Positions 1 through 8,086 of a DNA stretch of 43,017 nucleotides are shown here, piece after piece. Positions within the stretch are counted from its first letter, which is position 1; each line of letters starts with the position of its first letter. The DNA comes from Demequina lutea. GTDB taxonomy: Bacteria; Actinomycetota; Actinomycetes; Actinomycetales; Demequinaceae. The notes under the pieces are model-generated. The model was given only the letters and a program-made list of their open reading frames with translations. It ran no database searches and was not told the origin of the DNA. Both the position numbers and the translations under genes were made by a program. The DNA lies in NCBI GenBank assembly GCA_003246255.1, contig QKAX01000150.1:1-43017 (forward strand). Reading direction: 5' to 3'.

Positions 1-546
1 CACGACGCGGCACCCGCCGGGTCGTTCGCGGCGGCTCAGCACCTTCGCGGCGACGGCGCGACAGTTCAGCACTGGCGCCTGGACACGCTTTCGGCGGCCG
101 CGGCCCTGCGCCCCCGCTGTCGCATTCAGGACACACTTGACCGCGCGAACCCGCTCCGCGTGAGTGGCAGGTCCCCGCGCGAGGACGCGGGCGTGTGGAC
201 CCTACGGCTCGAGAGCGATCAGCCGTTCCACCCCGGCAGGCTGCGCGCAAATCTTCACCGACTCGCCGACCACAAGGTGCGCACGCGCGGCGTGTTCTGG
301 GTGGCATCCCGTCCCGGCTCAGCGTGCGTGTGGGACGGTGCCGGCCGCCAACTCAGCATGGGCGATGCCGGCCCGTGGGGCGCGCGCTCCCGCCGGACCT
401 GCCTCATGGTGACAGGAAGGGGCGACGAGCGAGCCGAGATTCTTAGCGCGTTCCACGAGACCCTCGCCCGGCCCGACGAGGTGTTGAGCCCAGCGGCGGG
501 CGAGGCGGACACCCTCGCCGATTGGTTCGACGACGACTTTATTTGA
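1..546 (+). CDS. CobW-like GTPase/zinc metallochaperone, C-terminal part
   Basis: The frame is open to the left edge, so only the last 181 codons are present and the P-loop GTPase domain lies outside the window. The visible part matches a CobW C-terminal domain: a segment around 'PFHPGRLRANL' followed by 'GVFWVASRP' and a 'WDGAG' stretch, then 'MVTGRGDERAEILSAF', the usual order in COG0523 proteins. Known members load zinc or other metals onto client enzymes. The next genes are znuA-znuC-znuB-zur, so a zinc-scarcity role is the best inference. Its TGA stop forms the first three bases of the Zur box that controls znuA. The 128-residue ORF in the track begins at an internal codon and is not the true start. 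Confidence 0.75.
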   Translation, partial: HDAAPAGSFAAAQHLRGDGATVQHWRLDTLSAAAALRPRCRIQDTLDRANPLRVSGRSPREDAGVWTLRLESDQPFHPGRLRANLHRLADHKVRTRGVFWVASRPGSACVWDGAGRQLSMGDAGPWGARSRRTCLMVTGRGDERAEILSAFHETLARPDEVLSPAAGEADTLADWFDDDFI

Positions 547-571
547 CAATGATTATCACTAGCCCTACCGT
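543..571 (+). promoter_or_regulatory. znuA promoter, probably leaderless
   Basis: A perfect -35 hexamer TTGACA (543-548) is followed by a 17-nt spacer and TACCGT (566-571), which keeps the TAnnnT pattern of actinobacterial -10 elements. The expected transcription start, about 7 nt further on, falls at the znuA ATG (579). No Shine-Dalgarno sequence precedes that ATG, so a leaderless mRNA is the simplest reading. Leaderless transcripts are common in actinobacteria. Confidence 0.6.
544..558 (+). promoter_or_regulatory. Zur box
   Basis: TGACAATGATTATCA is a 15-nt imperfect palindrome close to the actinobacterial Zur consensus (TGAAAATGATTTTCA type). It covers the -35 element and spacer of the znuA promoter, so zinc-loaded Zur would block RNA polymerase. 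The probable zur gene lies 2.6 kb downstream. No second copy was seen elsewhere in the window. Confidence 0.8.
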
Positions 572-578
572 GAGAACC

Positions 579-1526
579 ATGATCACTAAGAACCGCCGCC
601 GAGTTGCGATGGCGGCCACCGCCGCCGCCGGCGCCCTCACTCTTGCCGCGTGCTCGTCGGGCACCGCGAGTTCCTCCGACAACGCGGACGCCGCGCTGAC
701 AGTCGCCGCTGCGTTCTACCCCCTGCAGTACGTCGCAGAGGCCGTGGGCGGCGACCTCGTGTCGGTGTCCTCGCTCACCCCTGCGGGAGTCGAGCCGCAC
801 GACATCGAGCTCTCCCCCGCCACCGTGCGCTCGCTCGGCGAGACCGACGTGGTGCTCTACATCCACGACTTCCAGCCGGCAGTGGAGGATGCGATCGACA
901 CCACGGGCGTGACGGCCTTCGATGCCGGATCGGTCATCGCGTTCGCGGAGGCCGGCGAGGACAACCACGAGGAGGACGCCGAGGAGGAGGGGCACGACGA
1001 CCACGACCACGGCTCGTCCGACCCGCACTTCTGGCTCGAGCCCGCGCTGCTCGCGCAGTACGCGCTCGCCGTGGGCGACGAGTTCGCGTCGCTCGACTCG
1101 GCCAACGCTGCCACGTACACCGCAAACGCCGAGTCCCTTGCGGCGGATCTGAACGAACTGGATGACGAGTTCTCCACCGGGCTCGCGGCTTGCCAGCGTA
1201 CCGACATCATCACCGCGCACGAAGCCTTCGGCTACCTCGCAGATGCCTACGGCCTCACCCAGGTGGGGATCGCAGGCCTGGATCCCGAGGGAGAGCCGTC
1301 GCCCGCGCGCCTGCGCGAGATCGCGGACATCATCGACCAGACCGGCGCCACGACTGTCTTCACTGAGTCCCTCGTGAGTCCCCGAGTCGCCGAGGCAGTC
1401 GCCTCCGACGCCGGGGTACAGACAGCGGTGCTCGACCCGATCGAGTCGGTGGCCGATGGCGACGACTACCGTAGTGTCATGCTCCGCAACCTCGACGCGC
1501 TCAGGGAGGCCCTCGCCTGTGAGTAG
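579..1526 (+). CDS. znuA: Zinc ABC transporter substrate-binding lipoprotein
   Basis: This is a cluster A-I metal-binding lipoprotein of 315 residues. It has an N-terminal Arg-rich region, a hydrophobic stretch and a lipobox LAAC with Cys25. Candidate metal ligands are the His in 'EPHDIELSP', the His in 'DPHFW', the His in 'TAHEAFGYLA' and the Asp in 'VLDPIE'. An acidic His-rich loop ('GHDDHDHG') precedes the second ligand, as is typical of zinc rather than manganese binders. It delivers zinc to the ZnuBC transporter at the outer membrane face. ATG 579 is chosen over the track start at 522, because 522 lies upstream of the promoter and inside the cobW-like gene; GTG 570 is an alternative. The next gene overlaps its end. 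Confidence 0.93.
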   Translation: MITKNRRRVAMAATAAAGALTLAACSSGTASSSDNADAALTVAAAFYPLQYVAEAVGGDLVSVSSLTPAGVEPHDIELSPATVRSLGETDVVLYIHDFQPAVEDAIDTTGVTAFDAGSVIAFAEAGEDNHEEDAEEEGHDDHDHGSSDPHFWLEPALLAQYALAVGDEFASLDSANAATYTANAESLAADLNELDDEFSTGLAACQRTDIITAHEAFGYLADAYGLTQVGIAGLDPEGEPSPARLREIADIIDQTGATTVFTESLVSPRVAEAVASDAGVQTAVLDPIESVADGDDYRSVMLRNLDALREALACE

Positions 1527-2316
1527 CGCCTCCAGCAACGCCGACGTCCCGCAGCCAGTTCTCACGGCGCGGGACGTTCGCGTGTCTCTCCAGGGAACCG
1601 AAATCCTTCACGGGGTGAGCCTTGATGCCCACCCCGGCGAGGTCGTGTCGCTCATGGGCGGCAACGGATCCGGCAAGTCCACCTTCGTGCGCTCGCTCGT
1701 GGGCGCCGTGCCCACCACCGCGGGAAGCATCACGATGTTCGGCGAACCCGCCTCGGCCTCCGCCCGGGCGAGTCTGGGCTATGTGCCGCAACGCATGTCG
1801 GCGTCGGGCGGCGTGGCCGCCACCGCTCTGGAGGTCGTCGTCTCGGGCCTGCTCGGCGATCGCAAGCTGCGCGCGGGCATCGGCGCCAAGGACAAGGCGC
1901 TCGCCGCGCTGGCCACCATGGGCATCCAGGACCTCGCCTCGCGTGACGTCAGCCGCCTCTCGGGCGGTCAGCAGCAGCGCGTGCTCATCGCGCGCGCGCT
2001 CGTGCGCAAGCCCCGCCTGCTCATCCTCGACGAGCCGATGGCCGGCGTCGACCTCGAGTCGCAGGTCGCCTTCGCCCACGCACTGGGCCACCTCAAGGAA
2101 GACGGCGTTGCGATCGTGATCGTGCTCCATGAGCTCGGAGCGATCGCACGCCACATCGATACCGCCGTGGTGCTTGAGCATGGCTGCGTGACGTACGTGG
2201 GCGCGCCGCCCGAGGATCTGGGCGTCCACGCCCTGCCTGGCCACGACCACGACCACCCGCACGAGGACCCGCAGACGCGGCACTCGCACCCCGCACTCGG
2301 ATTGGAGTCGCCGTGA
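1519..2316 (+). CDS. znuC: Zinc ABC transporter ATP-binding protein
   Basis: This ABC ATPase (265 residues) would power zinc import with ZnuB. Walker A is 'GGNGSGKST', the signature 'LSGGQQQRVLIARAL', and Walker B 'LLILDEPMAGVD', followed by the switch His in 'VLHELGAI'. The C-terminus is His-rich ('GHDHDHPHEDP'), a frequent trait of ZnuC proteins that may buffer zinc. GTG 1519 is preferred: it overlaps the znuA stop by 8 nt and has AGGGAGG nine bases upstream. The track start at 1456 lies inside znuA without such a site. The gene is followed by znuB with a 4-nt overlap, giving a coupled znuACB operon. Confidence 0.92.
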   Translation: MSSASSNADVPQPVLTARDVRVSLQGTEILHGVSLDAHPGEVVSLMGGNGSGKSTFVRSLVGAVPTTAGSITMFGEPASASARASLGYVPQRMSASGGVAATALEVVVSGLLGDRKLRAGIGAKDKALAALATMGIQDLASRDVSRLSGGQQQRVLIARALVRKPRLLILDEPMAGVDLESQVAFAHALGHLKEDGVAIVIVLHELGAIARHIDTAVVLEHGCVTYVGAPPEDLGVHALPGHDHDHPHEDPQTRHSHPALGLESP

Positions 2317-3141
2317 TGGGCCTGCTCGGTGAGCCGCTGGTCCAGCGCATGTTGCTGGCAGGCCTGCTCGTGGGACTCGCGACGCCCGTGGTGGGCACGT
2401 ACCTGGTGCAGCGGCGCATGGCGCTGCTGGGCGACGGCATCGGGCACGTGGCTCTCGCCGGTGTGGCCGCCGGCTGGCTCGCTGGTTCAGCGGCCGGGCT
2501 CGCTCAGCAGGACGCGTGGGCCATTCCCGGCGCCGTCATCTTTGCCATCGCCGGCGCGGTCACGATCGAGCGGATGCGCTCGCTGGGCGCCGCGGCGGAC
2601 GTGGTCATGGCGATCCTGTTCTACGGCGGCATCGCGACTGGCGTGCTGCTGATCGGCGCCGCCGGAGGCTCGAACGCGAACCTGCTCGGCTACCTGTTCG
2701 GTTCGATCTCCACCGTGACGTGGGCCGATGTGTGGGTCACCGGTGGCCTTGCCGCCGTGATCCTGATCGTGGGCCTCGGGCTGCGCCCCGCACTGTTTGC
2801 CGTGCGCGCGCTCCACCGGCCTTCCAGTCGGCGTGCTCAACATGGTGGTCGCCGTGCTTGCGGCCGTCACCATCACCGTGGCGATGCGCGTGGTGGGAGT
2901 GCTGCTCGTCAGCGCGCTGATGATCCTGCCCGTGGCGATCGCTCAGCAGCTCACCCGGTCCTTCTCGCGCACCATGCACGTCGCGATGGGCCTAGGGGCC
3001 GTGCTCACGCTCAGCGGCGTGGCCATCACGCTCGAACACAACCTGCAGCCCGGCGCCCTCATCGTGGTAGTGGGCGTGGGCCTCTATGTAGTGGTGAGCC
3101 TCGTGACCACCACCCTCAGACGCGTCAGGGGGACGCCATGA
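2313..3141 (+). pseudogene. znuB: Zinc ABC transporter permease, frameshifted
   Basis: The first part (GTG 2313 to about 2804) encodes a ZnuB/ABC-3 family permease start, with several membrane helices and ending in 'LRPALFAV'. The conserved continuation 'TGLPVGVLNMVVAVL' and the remaining helices lie in another frame (through the TGA at 3139-3141). In the family, 'FAV' is normally followed by a short acidic segment (DEEF-like) before 'AR.TGLPV'. Here that segment is missing and the frame changes between about 2799 and 2812, in the alternating GC tract 'gtgcgcgcgctcc'. So a small non-triplet deletion, or an assembly or sequencing error, is the likely cause. Without correction the frame runs on into zur, which explains the artificial 409-residue ORF. 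Confidence 0.8.
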
Positions 3142-3542
3142 CCGAGCCACGCACGCGCATGACAAAGCAGCGGGCCGCCATCCTCACCGCTCTGCAAGAG
3201 GGCGGCTTCCGCTCCGCGCAGGACTGGCACGGGAGGTTGCGCCGCGGCGGATCCACTGCGGGCCTCGCCACCGTGTACCGCGCCCTCCAGGCTCTTGCCG
3301 AGACTGGCGACGTGGACACCGTGGTCACCCAGCACGGCGAGACCCTGTACCGACTCTGCGAGGCGGGCGAGGAGCACCACCATCACCTGCGCTGTCGCAT
3401 ATGCGGTGCCGCACAGGACATCGACATGCCGTCCATCGAGGCCTGGGCCTCGCGGGTGGGGGCTGAGCACGGCTACTCTCGCATCGAGCACATCGTCGAG
3501 CTGACAGGCGTGTGTGCCGACTGTGCGAGGAAGGGCCACTAA
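3138..3542 (+). CDS. zur: Fur-family zinc uptake regulator
   Basis: This is a Fur-family repressor of 134 residues with an N-terminal winged helix ('TKQRAAILTAL', 'GLATVYRALQAL') and a C-terminal metal/dimerisation domain. The metal site motif is 'EEHHHHLRC'. The structural zinc site has CRIC and CADC, two CxxC pairs in the usual positions. It represses zinc uptake genes when zinc is plentiful, and the Zur box upstream of znuA is the likely target. ATG 3138 overlaps the znuB stop (ATGA) and follows a GGGGGA ribosome site. In the ORF track it appears only as the tail of ORF 2313-3542, because of the znuB frameshift. Zur rather than Fur is inferred from its position in the znu operon. Confidence 0.92.
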   Translation: MTEPRTRMTKQRAAILTALQEGGFRSAQDWHGRLRRGGSTAGLATVYRALQALAETGDVDTVVTQHGETLYRLCEAGEEHHHHLRCRICGAAQDIDMPSIEAWASRVGAEHGYSRIEHIVELTGVCADCARKGH

Positions 3543-4052
3543 ATGGCGGGCGTACCCAGCTTTGTCGAGAGCCTTGGCTGGTGGGCGATCTTCCTGTTCC
3601 TCGTCTGCGTGGTGTTCTTCCGCGCGCAGGGCACCTACTGGCTCGGTCGCTGGGGCCGGCGCGGCGCCGAGGCGACGGCGGCGGCCCAGCACGGCCGCGC
3701 CTCCGCGGTGGCCGCGCGCCTGTCCGGCCCGGGCGCCGAGAAGGCCCGCGCGTTCCTTGACCGCTGGGGGTTCATCGGCGTGCCGCTCTCGTTCCTGACC
3801 GTGGGCTTTCAGACCATGGTCAACGCCAGCGCCGGGTACATGCGCATGCGGTGGGACCTCTACACGCTCGCCATGATTCCCGGCTGCATCGCGTGGGCCG
3901 CGATCTACGCGACACTCGGCCTCTCGCTGTTGGAGGCGTTCGCGAGATCCCCGTGGCTCGGCATCGGCATCATTCTCGCCGTCTTCGCGCTGGTATTCGG
4001 AGCTACTCGGCTCCGCCGAAGCGCCGGTTCCGGCGCGCGTACTCCTCGATAG
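3543..4052 (+). CDS. Small VTT/DedA-like membrane protein
   Basis: This 169-residue membrane protein has about four hydrophobic segments: near residues 12-27, 75-92, 100-120 and 135-152. The '[11 protein letters not shown]' motif after the first helix and '[28 protein letters not shown]' further on resemble the compact VTT-domain (DedA/SNARE-associated) proteins of Micrococcales. DedA proteins are linked to membrane lipid flipping and homeostasis; the function of this short form is not known to me. The ATG directly follows the zur stop codon, so it is likely co-transcribed with zur. The 3' end overlaps the 3' end of uppS on the other strand by 50 nt. Confidence 0.7.
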   Translation: MAGVPSFVESLGWWAIFLFLVCVVFFRAQGTYWLGRWGRRGAEATAAAQHGRASAVAARLSGPGAEKARAFLDRWGFIGVPLSFLTVGFQTMVNASAGYMRMRWDLYTLAMIPGCIAWAAIYATLGLSLLEAFARSPWLGIGIILAVFALVFGATRLRRSAGSGARTPR

Positions 4053-4764
4053 CCGCCCACAGGTGCGTGCGGTCCACGTCGGGCCACAGCACGTCGCTGA
4101 AGACGTACTCCGCGTAGGCGGCCTGCCACGGCAAGAAATTGCTGGAGCGCTGCTCGCCGCTCGACCGCCAGAACAGGTCAACATCCGGCATGTCGGGCTC
4201 GTCAAGGTGGGCAGCAAAGGTCTTCTCGGTGACCTTCTTGGGGTCAAGTTCTCCCCTGGCGACCTTCTCTGCGATGGCACGCGCAGCATCGGCGATCTCC
4301 GCCCTGCCGCCGTAGTTGACGCACATGGTGAGAGTGAGCGTCGTGTTGCCACGCGTCATCCGCTCCGCGGTCTCGAGCTCGTCGATGACCGACTTCCACA
4401 GCTTGGGGCGGCGGCCAGCCCAGCGCACGCGCACTCCCCACTCGTGCATCTCGTCGCGCCTGCGGCGGATCACGTCGCGGTTGAAGCCCATCAGGAACTT
4501 CACCTCGTCGGGGCTGCGCTTCCAGTTCTCGGTGCTGAACGCGTACGCACTCACGTGCGTGACGCCCACCTCGATCGCGCCAGCGACGACGTCCAGCAGG
4601 GAGGCCTCGCCGCGCGAGTGCCCCTCCGTGCGGGCAAGCCCGCGCTGCTTGGCCCACCGGCCATTGCCGTCCATCACGATTGCCACATGGCGCGGCACCG
4701 CATCGGCGGGAAGGGCGGGCGGGGTGGCTCCCCCGGCGTGCGGGGGCGGGGCAATCGGACTCAC
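4003..4764 (-). CDS. uppS: Isoprenyl (undecaprenyl) diphosphate synthase
   Basis: This 253-residue cis-prenyltransferase makes the long-chain polyprenyl diphosphate lipid carrier for cell wall synthesis. It shows '[13 protein letters not shown]' with the catalytic Asp, 'FSTENWKRS', and the pyrophosphate-binding '[12 protein letters not shown]' followed by '[10 protein letters not shown]'. The residues 'FWR' and 'RSSNF' differ from the usual 'IRT' and 'RLSNF', but the key arginines and serine are kept. The GTG start has no strong ribosome site. It lies 19 nt after the RpiR-type gene on the same strand, so it may be read through from that operon. In many actinobacteria uppS directly follows recO; here the phn-like operon separates them. 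Confidence 0.95.
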   Translation of the reverse strand: MSPIAPPPHAGGATPPALPADAVPRHVAIVMDGNGRWAKQRGLARTEGHSRGEASLLDVVAGAIEVGVTHVSAYAFSTENWKRSPDEVKFLMGFNRDVIRRRRDEMHEWGVRVRWAGRRPKLWKSVIDELETAERMTRGNTTLTLTMCVNYGGRAEIADAARAIAEKVARGELDPKKVTEKTFAAHLDEPDMPDVDLFWRSSGEQRSSNFLPWQAAYAEYVFSDVLWPDVDRTHLWAAIEEYARRNRRFGGAE

Positions 4765-4783
4765 GTGCCCAGGCTATCCGGCG

Positions 4784-5641
4784 TTACGCGTCGATCGTGT
4801 GCGACACCGCCGCCAGCGCCGCGGCCTTCGCCTCGCTGCCCCTCTCGCCTCGTCGGGCCACGAGGGCCTCGACCAGGGCTTCCACCACCAGGGCGAGTCC
4901 GGCCCGCGACGTCTGCAGCAGCTCGTCCCTGAACGACGCCGACGCAGGGGGCACCACGAGGGTCACGTCGGCGTGGGCGGTGAGCGGGGACCTGGCGAAG
5001 GCTGTCAGGGCCAGCACCGTCGCGCCCGCCTCGCGCGCGCCACTCACGGCCTCGAGGGTCGCGCTCGTGGCACCGGAGCCCGAGATGGCGAACAATACGT
5101 CGCCCTCCCCCAGCTGTCGCGCGGAGATCTGCTGGGCCAGGGCATCGGGCATGAACTCCGCGGGCCTGCCGGCAGAGGCGAGGCGCAGCGCGAGGTCGTA
5201 TCCGAGGGGGCCGGAGAGTCCCGTTGCGGCAATGACTACCCGACCCGCCGTGTCGAGGGCAGCAAGCACATCCTCGGTGTTCTGCTCGTCGAGCGAGCCG
5301 GACACGTGCGGCAGCGCGCGGGCGAACCTGTCGATGGCAGAGCGCATGATGCCGAGCCCACCCGGGGCCTCCTGGGCGACGGGCTCGTCGAACGCTCGCT
5401 CGCGAGCGAGCGCCACCCTCAGCTGCGGGTAGCCGTCGTAGCCGAGCGACTGCGCGGTGCGCACCACCGATGCTCGTCCCACTCCCGCCGCATCGGCAAG
5501 CTCCTGGGCCGTCATATCCACGGCTCGTCGCAGGTCCGACGCGATGGTCTCCGCCACGCGAAGCTCGCTTGGCTGCATCGACGAGGCGAGCGCGGCGATG
5601 CGGGTGCTGGGGGGTGCGTCAGGCGCTCCGTTCCACGTCAC
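4784..5641 (-). CDS. RpiR/MurR-family regulator with SIS domain
   Basis: This predicted transcription factor (285 residues from GTG 5641) has an N-terminal HTH_6 domain (about residues 10-80, including 'TAQELADAAGVGRASVVR') and a C-terminal SIS domain starting near 'VIAATGLSGPLGYDLALRL' and 'DVLFAISGSGAT'. RpiR proteins usually sense phosphorylated sugars through the SIS domain. It is the last gene of the phn-like transporter operon, overlapping the upstream permease gene by 23 nt, which suggests it controls that operon. GTG 5641 is chosen because GGAGGGAG lies nine bases upstream. The track start (5692) would add 17 unlikely residues and a 74-nt overlap. Confidence 0.85.
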   Translation of the reverse strand: MTWNGAPDAPPSTRIAALASSMQPSELRVAETIASDLRRAVDMTAQELADAAGVGRASVVRTAQSLGYDGYPQLRVALARERAFDEPVAQEAPGGLGIMRSAIDRFARALPHVSGSLDEQNTEDVLAALDTAGRVVIAATGLSGPLGYDLALRLASAGRPAEFMPDALAQQISARQLGEGDVLFAISGSGATSATLEAVSGAREAGATVLALTAFARSPLTAHADVTLVVPPASASFRDELLQTSRAGLALVVEALVEALVARRGERGSEAKAAALAAVSHTIDA

Positions 5642-6452
5642 GAACGCGGGCTCCCTCCATGATGCGGCGGCGAATGCGCCCCGACACGGCATCGATCGAC
5701 ATGGTCACCGCAATCACCACCACGATGAGCACGCCAACGGTATCCCACTGGCGGTGCTGGGTATAGCCCGTCAACAGGTCACCGATGCCGCCCACTCCGA
5801 TCAGTCCCAGGATCGCCGAGGTGCGCACGTTGATCTCGAACCTGTACAACGCGAGCGACATGAGCTCGGGAGCCGCCGCGGGCCACAGGCCCCACCGGAT
5901 CACCTGGGCGAGGTTGCCTCCCGCGGCCGTGACGGCCTCCGAGGTGCCCGACGGGACGGCCTCGATGGTCTCGTACGTCCACTTCGCATGCGTGCCAATA
6001 CCGCCGATGGCCAGCGCGAGCGCTCCCGTGAATGGGGTGAGGCCCGTGACCGTGAGGATGATGATGGCGATCACCACCTCGGGCACCGCGCGGATCACGG
6101 CGAACAGCCCGCGCAGGGGAAGCCGCACCCACCACGGGCCCACGCCCGCGGCCGCCGGGATTCCCAGCAGCGTCGAGAGCACCACTCCGAGCAGCGCGCC
6201 CACCCACGCCATCGCCACCGATCGCCACGTCTGGAAGAAGGCGTCAGGCAGCGCCGTCAGATCCGGGTCGGTGAACATCAGGCGCGTGTAATGGACGATG
6301 TCTGGTGGCAGCGTCGCGAGGTCGCGCAGGCCGATGTCCAGATGCCACCACGCGGCGATGAGCGCCACGGTGACGAGTGCCCAGGCCGCGCGGACGAGCG
6401 GCTTGCGGGGGCGCGCCGGAATGGCGAGGGGCGCGATCGCGGGGGCCGTCAT
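5619..6452 (-). CDS. phnE: PhnE-like ABC transporter permease (second copy)
   Basis: This inner-membrane permease (277 residues) is of the phosphonate importer family. It has about six hydrophobic helices and the cytoplasmic coupling loop region 'EAVTAAGGNLAQVIRWGLWPAAAPELM'. The 'RFEINVRTSAILGLIGVGGIG' segment is highly typical of PhnE. It starts at an ATG overlapping the preceding permease stop (ATGA). A pair of PhnE proteins normally forms a heterodimer with PhnC ATPases, taking substrate from PhnD. Whether the substrate is a phosphonate, phosphite or a phosphate ester cannot be told from the permease. Confidence 0.9.
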   Translation of the reverse strand: MTAPAIAPLAIPARPRKPLVRAAWALVTVALIAAWWHLDIGLRDLATLPPDIVHYTRLMFTDPDLTALPDAFFQTWRSVAMAWVGALLGVVLSTLLGIPAAAGVGPWWVRLPLRGLFAVIRAVPEVVIAIIILTVTGLTPFTGALALAIGGIGTHAKWTYETIEAVPSGTSEAVTAAGGNLAQVIRWGLWPAAAPELMSLALYRFEINVRTSAILGLIGVGGIGDLLTGYTQHRQWDTVGVLIVVVIAVTMSIDAVSGRIRRRIMEGARVRDVERSA

Positions 6453-7252
6453 CGGAGCCTCTTTCGCAGGACGTTGGAGGTGATCTCGATGGCGATGACC
6501 ACCACCAGCAGCTCGAGGATGATCGTGGCGAGTGCGTCGTAGCGATAGAAGCCGCGCACCTCATCGATGAGCCGGCCCATGCCACCCGCACCCACGAGGC
6601 CGAGGATCGCCGAGACGCGCACGTTGAGCTCAAGCGAGTACAGGACCTGGCTCGCAAACACCGGCCATGTCTGCGGCAGCGCCGTCACTCGATTGATCTG
6701 CGTCTGGGTGCCGCCGGCCGCCCTGCCCGCCTCGATATAGGCGGCGTCGGCCGAGTCGATGGCCTCGGAGACGAGCTTGACAACAATGCCGAGGTCAAAC
6801 AGCACCAGCGTGATGACGCCGGGCAACGCGCCCACGCCCACCATGGCCACCAGGATCGTGGCGTATACGAGGTCGGGGACCGCGCGGATGATGTTGAGCA
6901 CGCTGCGCACCGCCACACGGAACGGCGCGTTCGGATTGGTGGGGCGGGCGGCCCACAGCGACAACGGAATCGCGAATGCCGCCGAGATTGCCGCCGCCAC
7001 GAGCGCCATCTCGAGCGTCTCCAGCAACGGCTGCCACGTGCGCGGCAGGATCGACAGGTCGGGACGCATGAGCTTGGCGATGCGGTCCGCGCCGTTGCCC
7101 CAGTTGCGCGCGATCGCGCCAAGGTCGATCTCCACCCCGCCCAGCGCCGGCAGCGTGGTGAGCAATGTGATGACGATGATCGCGCCCGCGATGGCCACCG
7201 TGCGCGGCCACGTGCGGGGGCGTGCGGGGACGTCGAGTCGCGTCGCGGTCAC
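6449..7252 (-). CDS. phnE: PhnE-like ABC transporter permease (first copy)
   Basis: This second permease of the same importer (267 residues) has hydrophobic segments across its length, a '[13 protein letters not shown]' loop, and the PhnE hallmark '[20 protein letters not shown]' near the C-terminus. The coupling loop is around '[21 protein letters not shown]'. It begins at GTG 7252, overlapping the phnC stop (GTGA), and overlaps the next permease by 4 nt. The two permeases are clearly related but diverged, consistent with a heterodimeric channel. No C-P lyase gene (phnG-M) is present in the window. Confidence 0.9.
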   Translation of the reverse strand: MTATRLDVPARPRTWPRTVAIAGAIIVITLLTTLPALGGVEIDLGAIARNWGNGADRIAKLMRPDLSILPRTWQPLLETLEMALVAAAISAAFAIPLSLWAARPTNPNAPFRVAVRSVLNIIRAVPDLVYATILVAMVGVGALPGVITLVLFDLGIVVKLVSEAIDSADAAYIEAGRAAGGTQTQINRVTALPQTWPVFASQVLYSLELNVRVSAILGLVGAGGMGRLIDEVRGFYRYDALATIILELLVVVIAIEITSNVLRKRLR

Positions 7253-8073
7253 CGGTCGAGCCTGTCTCGCGGCTGGATGGGGCGGCCGTAGATCGCCTCG
7301 AAGTCGGCGTCCGTGGCGTCGGCGGCGGGGCCGTCGTAGACGAGCTCGCCCTGCCGCAGGCCGATCATCCTCGTCGTGTACTGGCGCGCGAGGTCCATGA
7401 GGTGCAGGTTGACCAGCACCGTCAGGCCGCGTTCCTGGTTGATGCGCTCAAGGTCGCGCATCACCGAGTGGGCCGTGGGCGGGTCGAGGCTGGCCACTGG
7501 CTCGTCGGCGAGCATCACGGACGGCTCTTGGCTCAGGGCGCGCGCAATAGCGACACGCTGCTTCTGGCCACCCGACAGGGCCCCCGCCCTGCCCCACACC
7601 TTCTCGAGCATGCCCACCGAGTCGAGCGCGCGCATGACCACCTCACGGTCCCGCGGGCTCGCGGCGCCGATCAGCGTGCGCCACGTGGGCGTGTGAGCAA
7701 ACCGGCCCACCAGCACGTTGTGGAACACGCTCGCTCGGTCGGCAAGGTTGAACGCCTGGAAGATCATGCCGACATGGCCGCGCAGCTCGCGCAACGCGCG
7801 CCCCCGCAGCTCGCTCACCACGTGGTCACCCACGGTGACGGTGCCCTCGGTGACCGGCACCAGGCCGTTGATGGTGCGGATCAGTGTGGACTTGCCAGAT
7901 CCAGACAGGCCCACCACCGCGACGATCTCGCCGGGTTCAATACGGACGGAGACGCCCTTGAGCGCCACGACCCCGTTGGGGTAGCGGACGGTGACGTCCT
8001 TCAGTTCAACAGGCCACGACGCGGAGGCCGAGGGTGCGCCCCCGGCCTCCGCGCCCAGCGCGTGTGCGCTCAT
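7249..8073 (-). CDS. phnC: PhnC-like ABC transporter ATP-binding protein
   Basis: The ATPase of the phn-like importer has 274 residues. Walker A is 'GLSGSGKST', the Q-loop '[12 protein letters not shown]', the signature '[15 protein letters not shown]', Walker B '[13 protein letters not shown]', and the H-loop region '[10 protein letters not shown]'. 'QAFNLADR' and '[14 protein letters not shown]' are typical of PhnC rather than of other ABC ATPases. ATG 8073 is 13 nt after the phnD stop. The extension to 8298 in the track is the shadow of phnD. Translation may be coupled, because no strong ribosome site precedes the ATG. Confidence 0.92.
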   Translation of the reverse strand: MSAHALGAEAGGAPSASASWPVELKDVTVRYPNGVVALKGVSVRIEPGEIVAVVGLSGSGKSTLIRTINGLVPVTEGTVTVGDHVVSELRGRALRELRGHVGMIFQAFNLADRASVFHNVLVGRFAHTPTWRTLIGAASPRDREVVMRALDSVGMLEKVWGRAGALSGGQKQRVAIARALSQEPSVMLADEPVASLDPPTAHSVMRDLERINQERGLTVLVNLHLMDLARQYTTRMIGLRQGELVYDGPAADATDADFEAIYGRPIQPRDRLDR

Positions 8074-8086
8074 ATGGCGTGTGCGC

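Noticed and set aside
2313-3542. A single 409-residue znuB-Fur fusion protein
   Set aside because: The middle is out-of-frame Arg/His-rich sequence and the real second half of ZnuB is in another frame; zur has its own ATG and ribosome site at 3138.
3084-4352. 422-residue minus-strand ORF across znuB/zur/VTT/uppS
   Set aside because: It overlaps three real plus-strand genes and part of uppS in another frame; composition is Arg/Ala/His-rich shadow.
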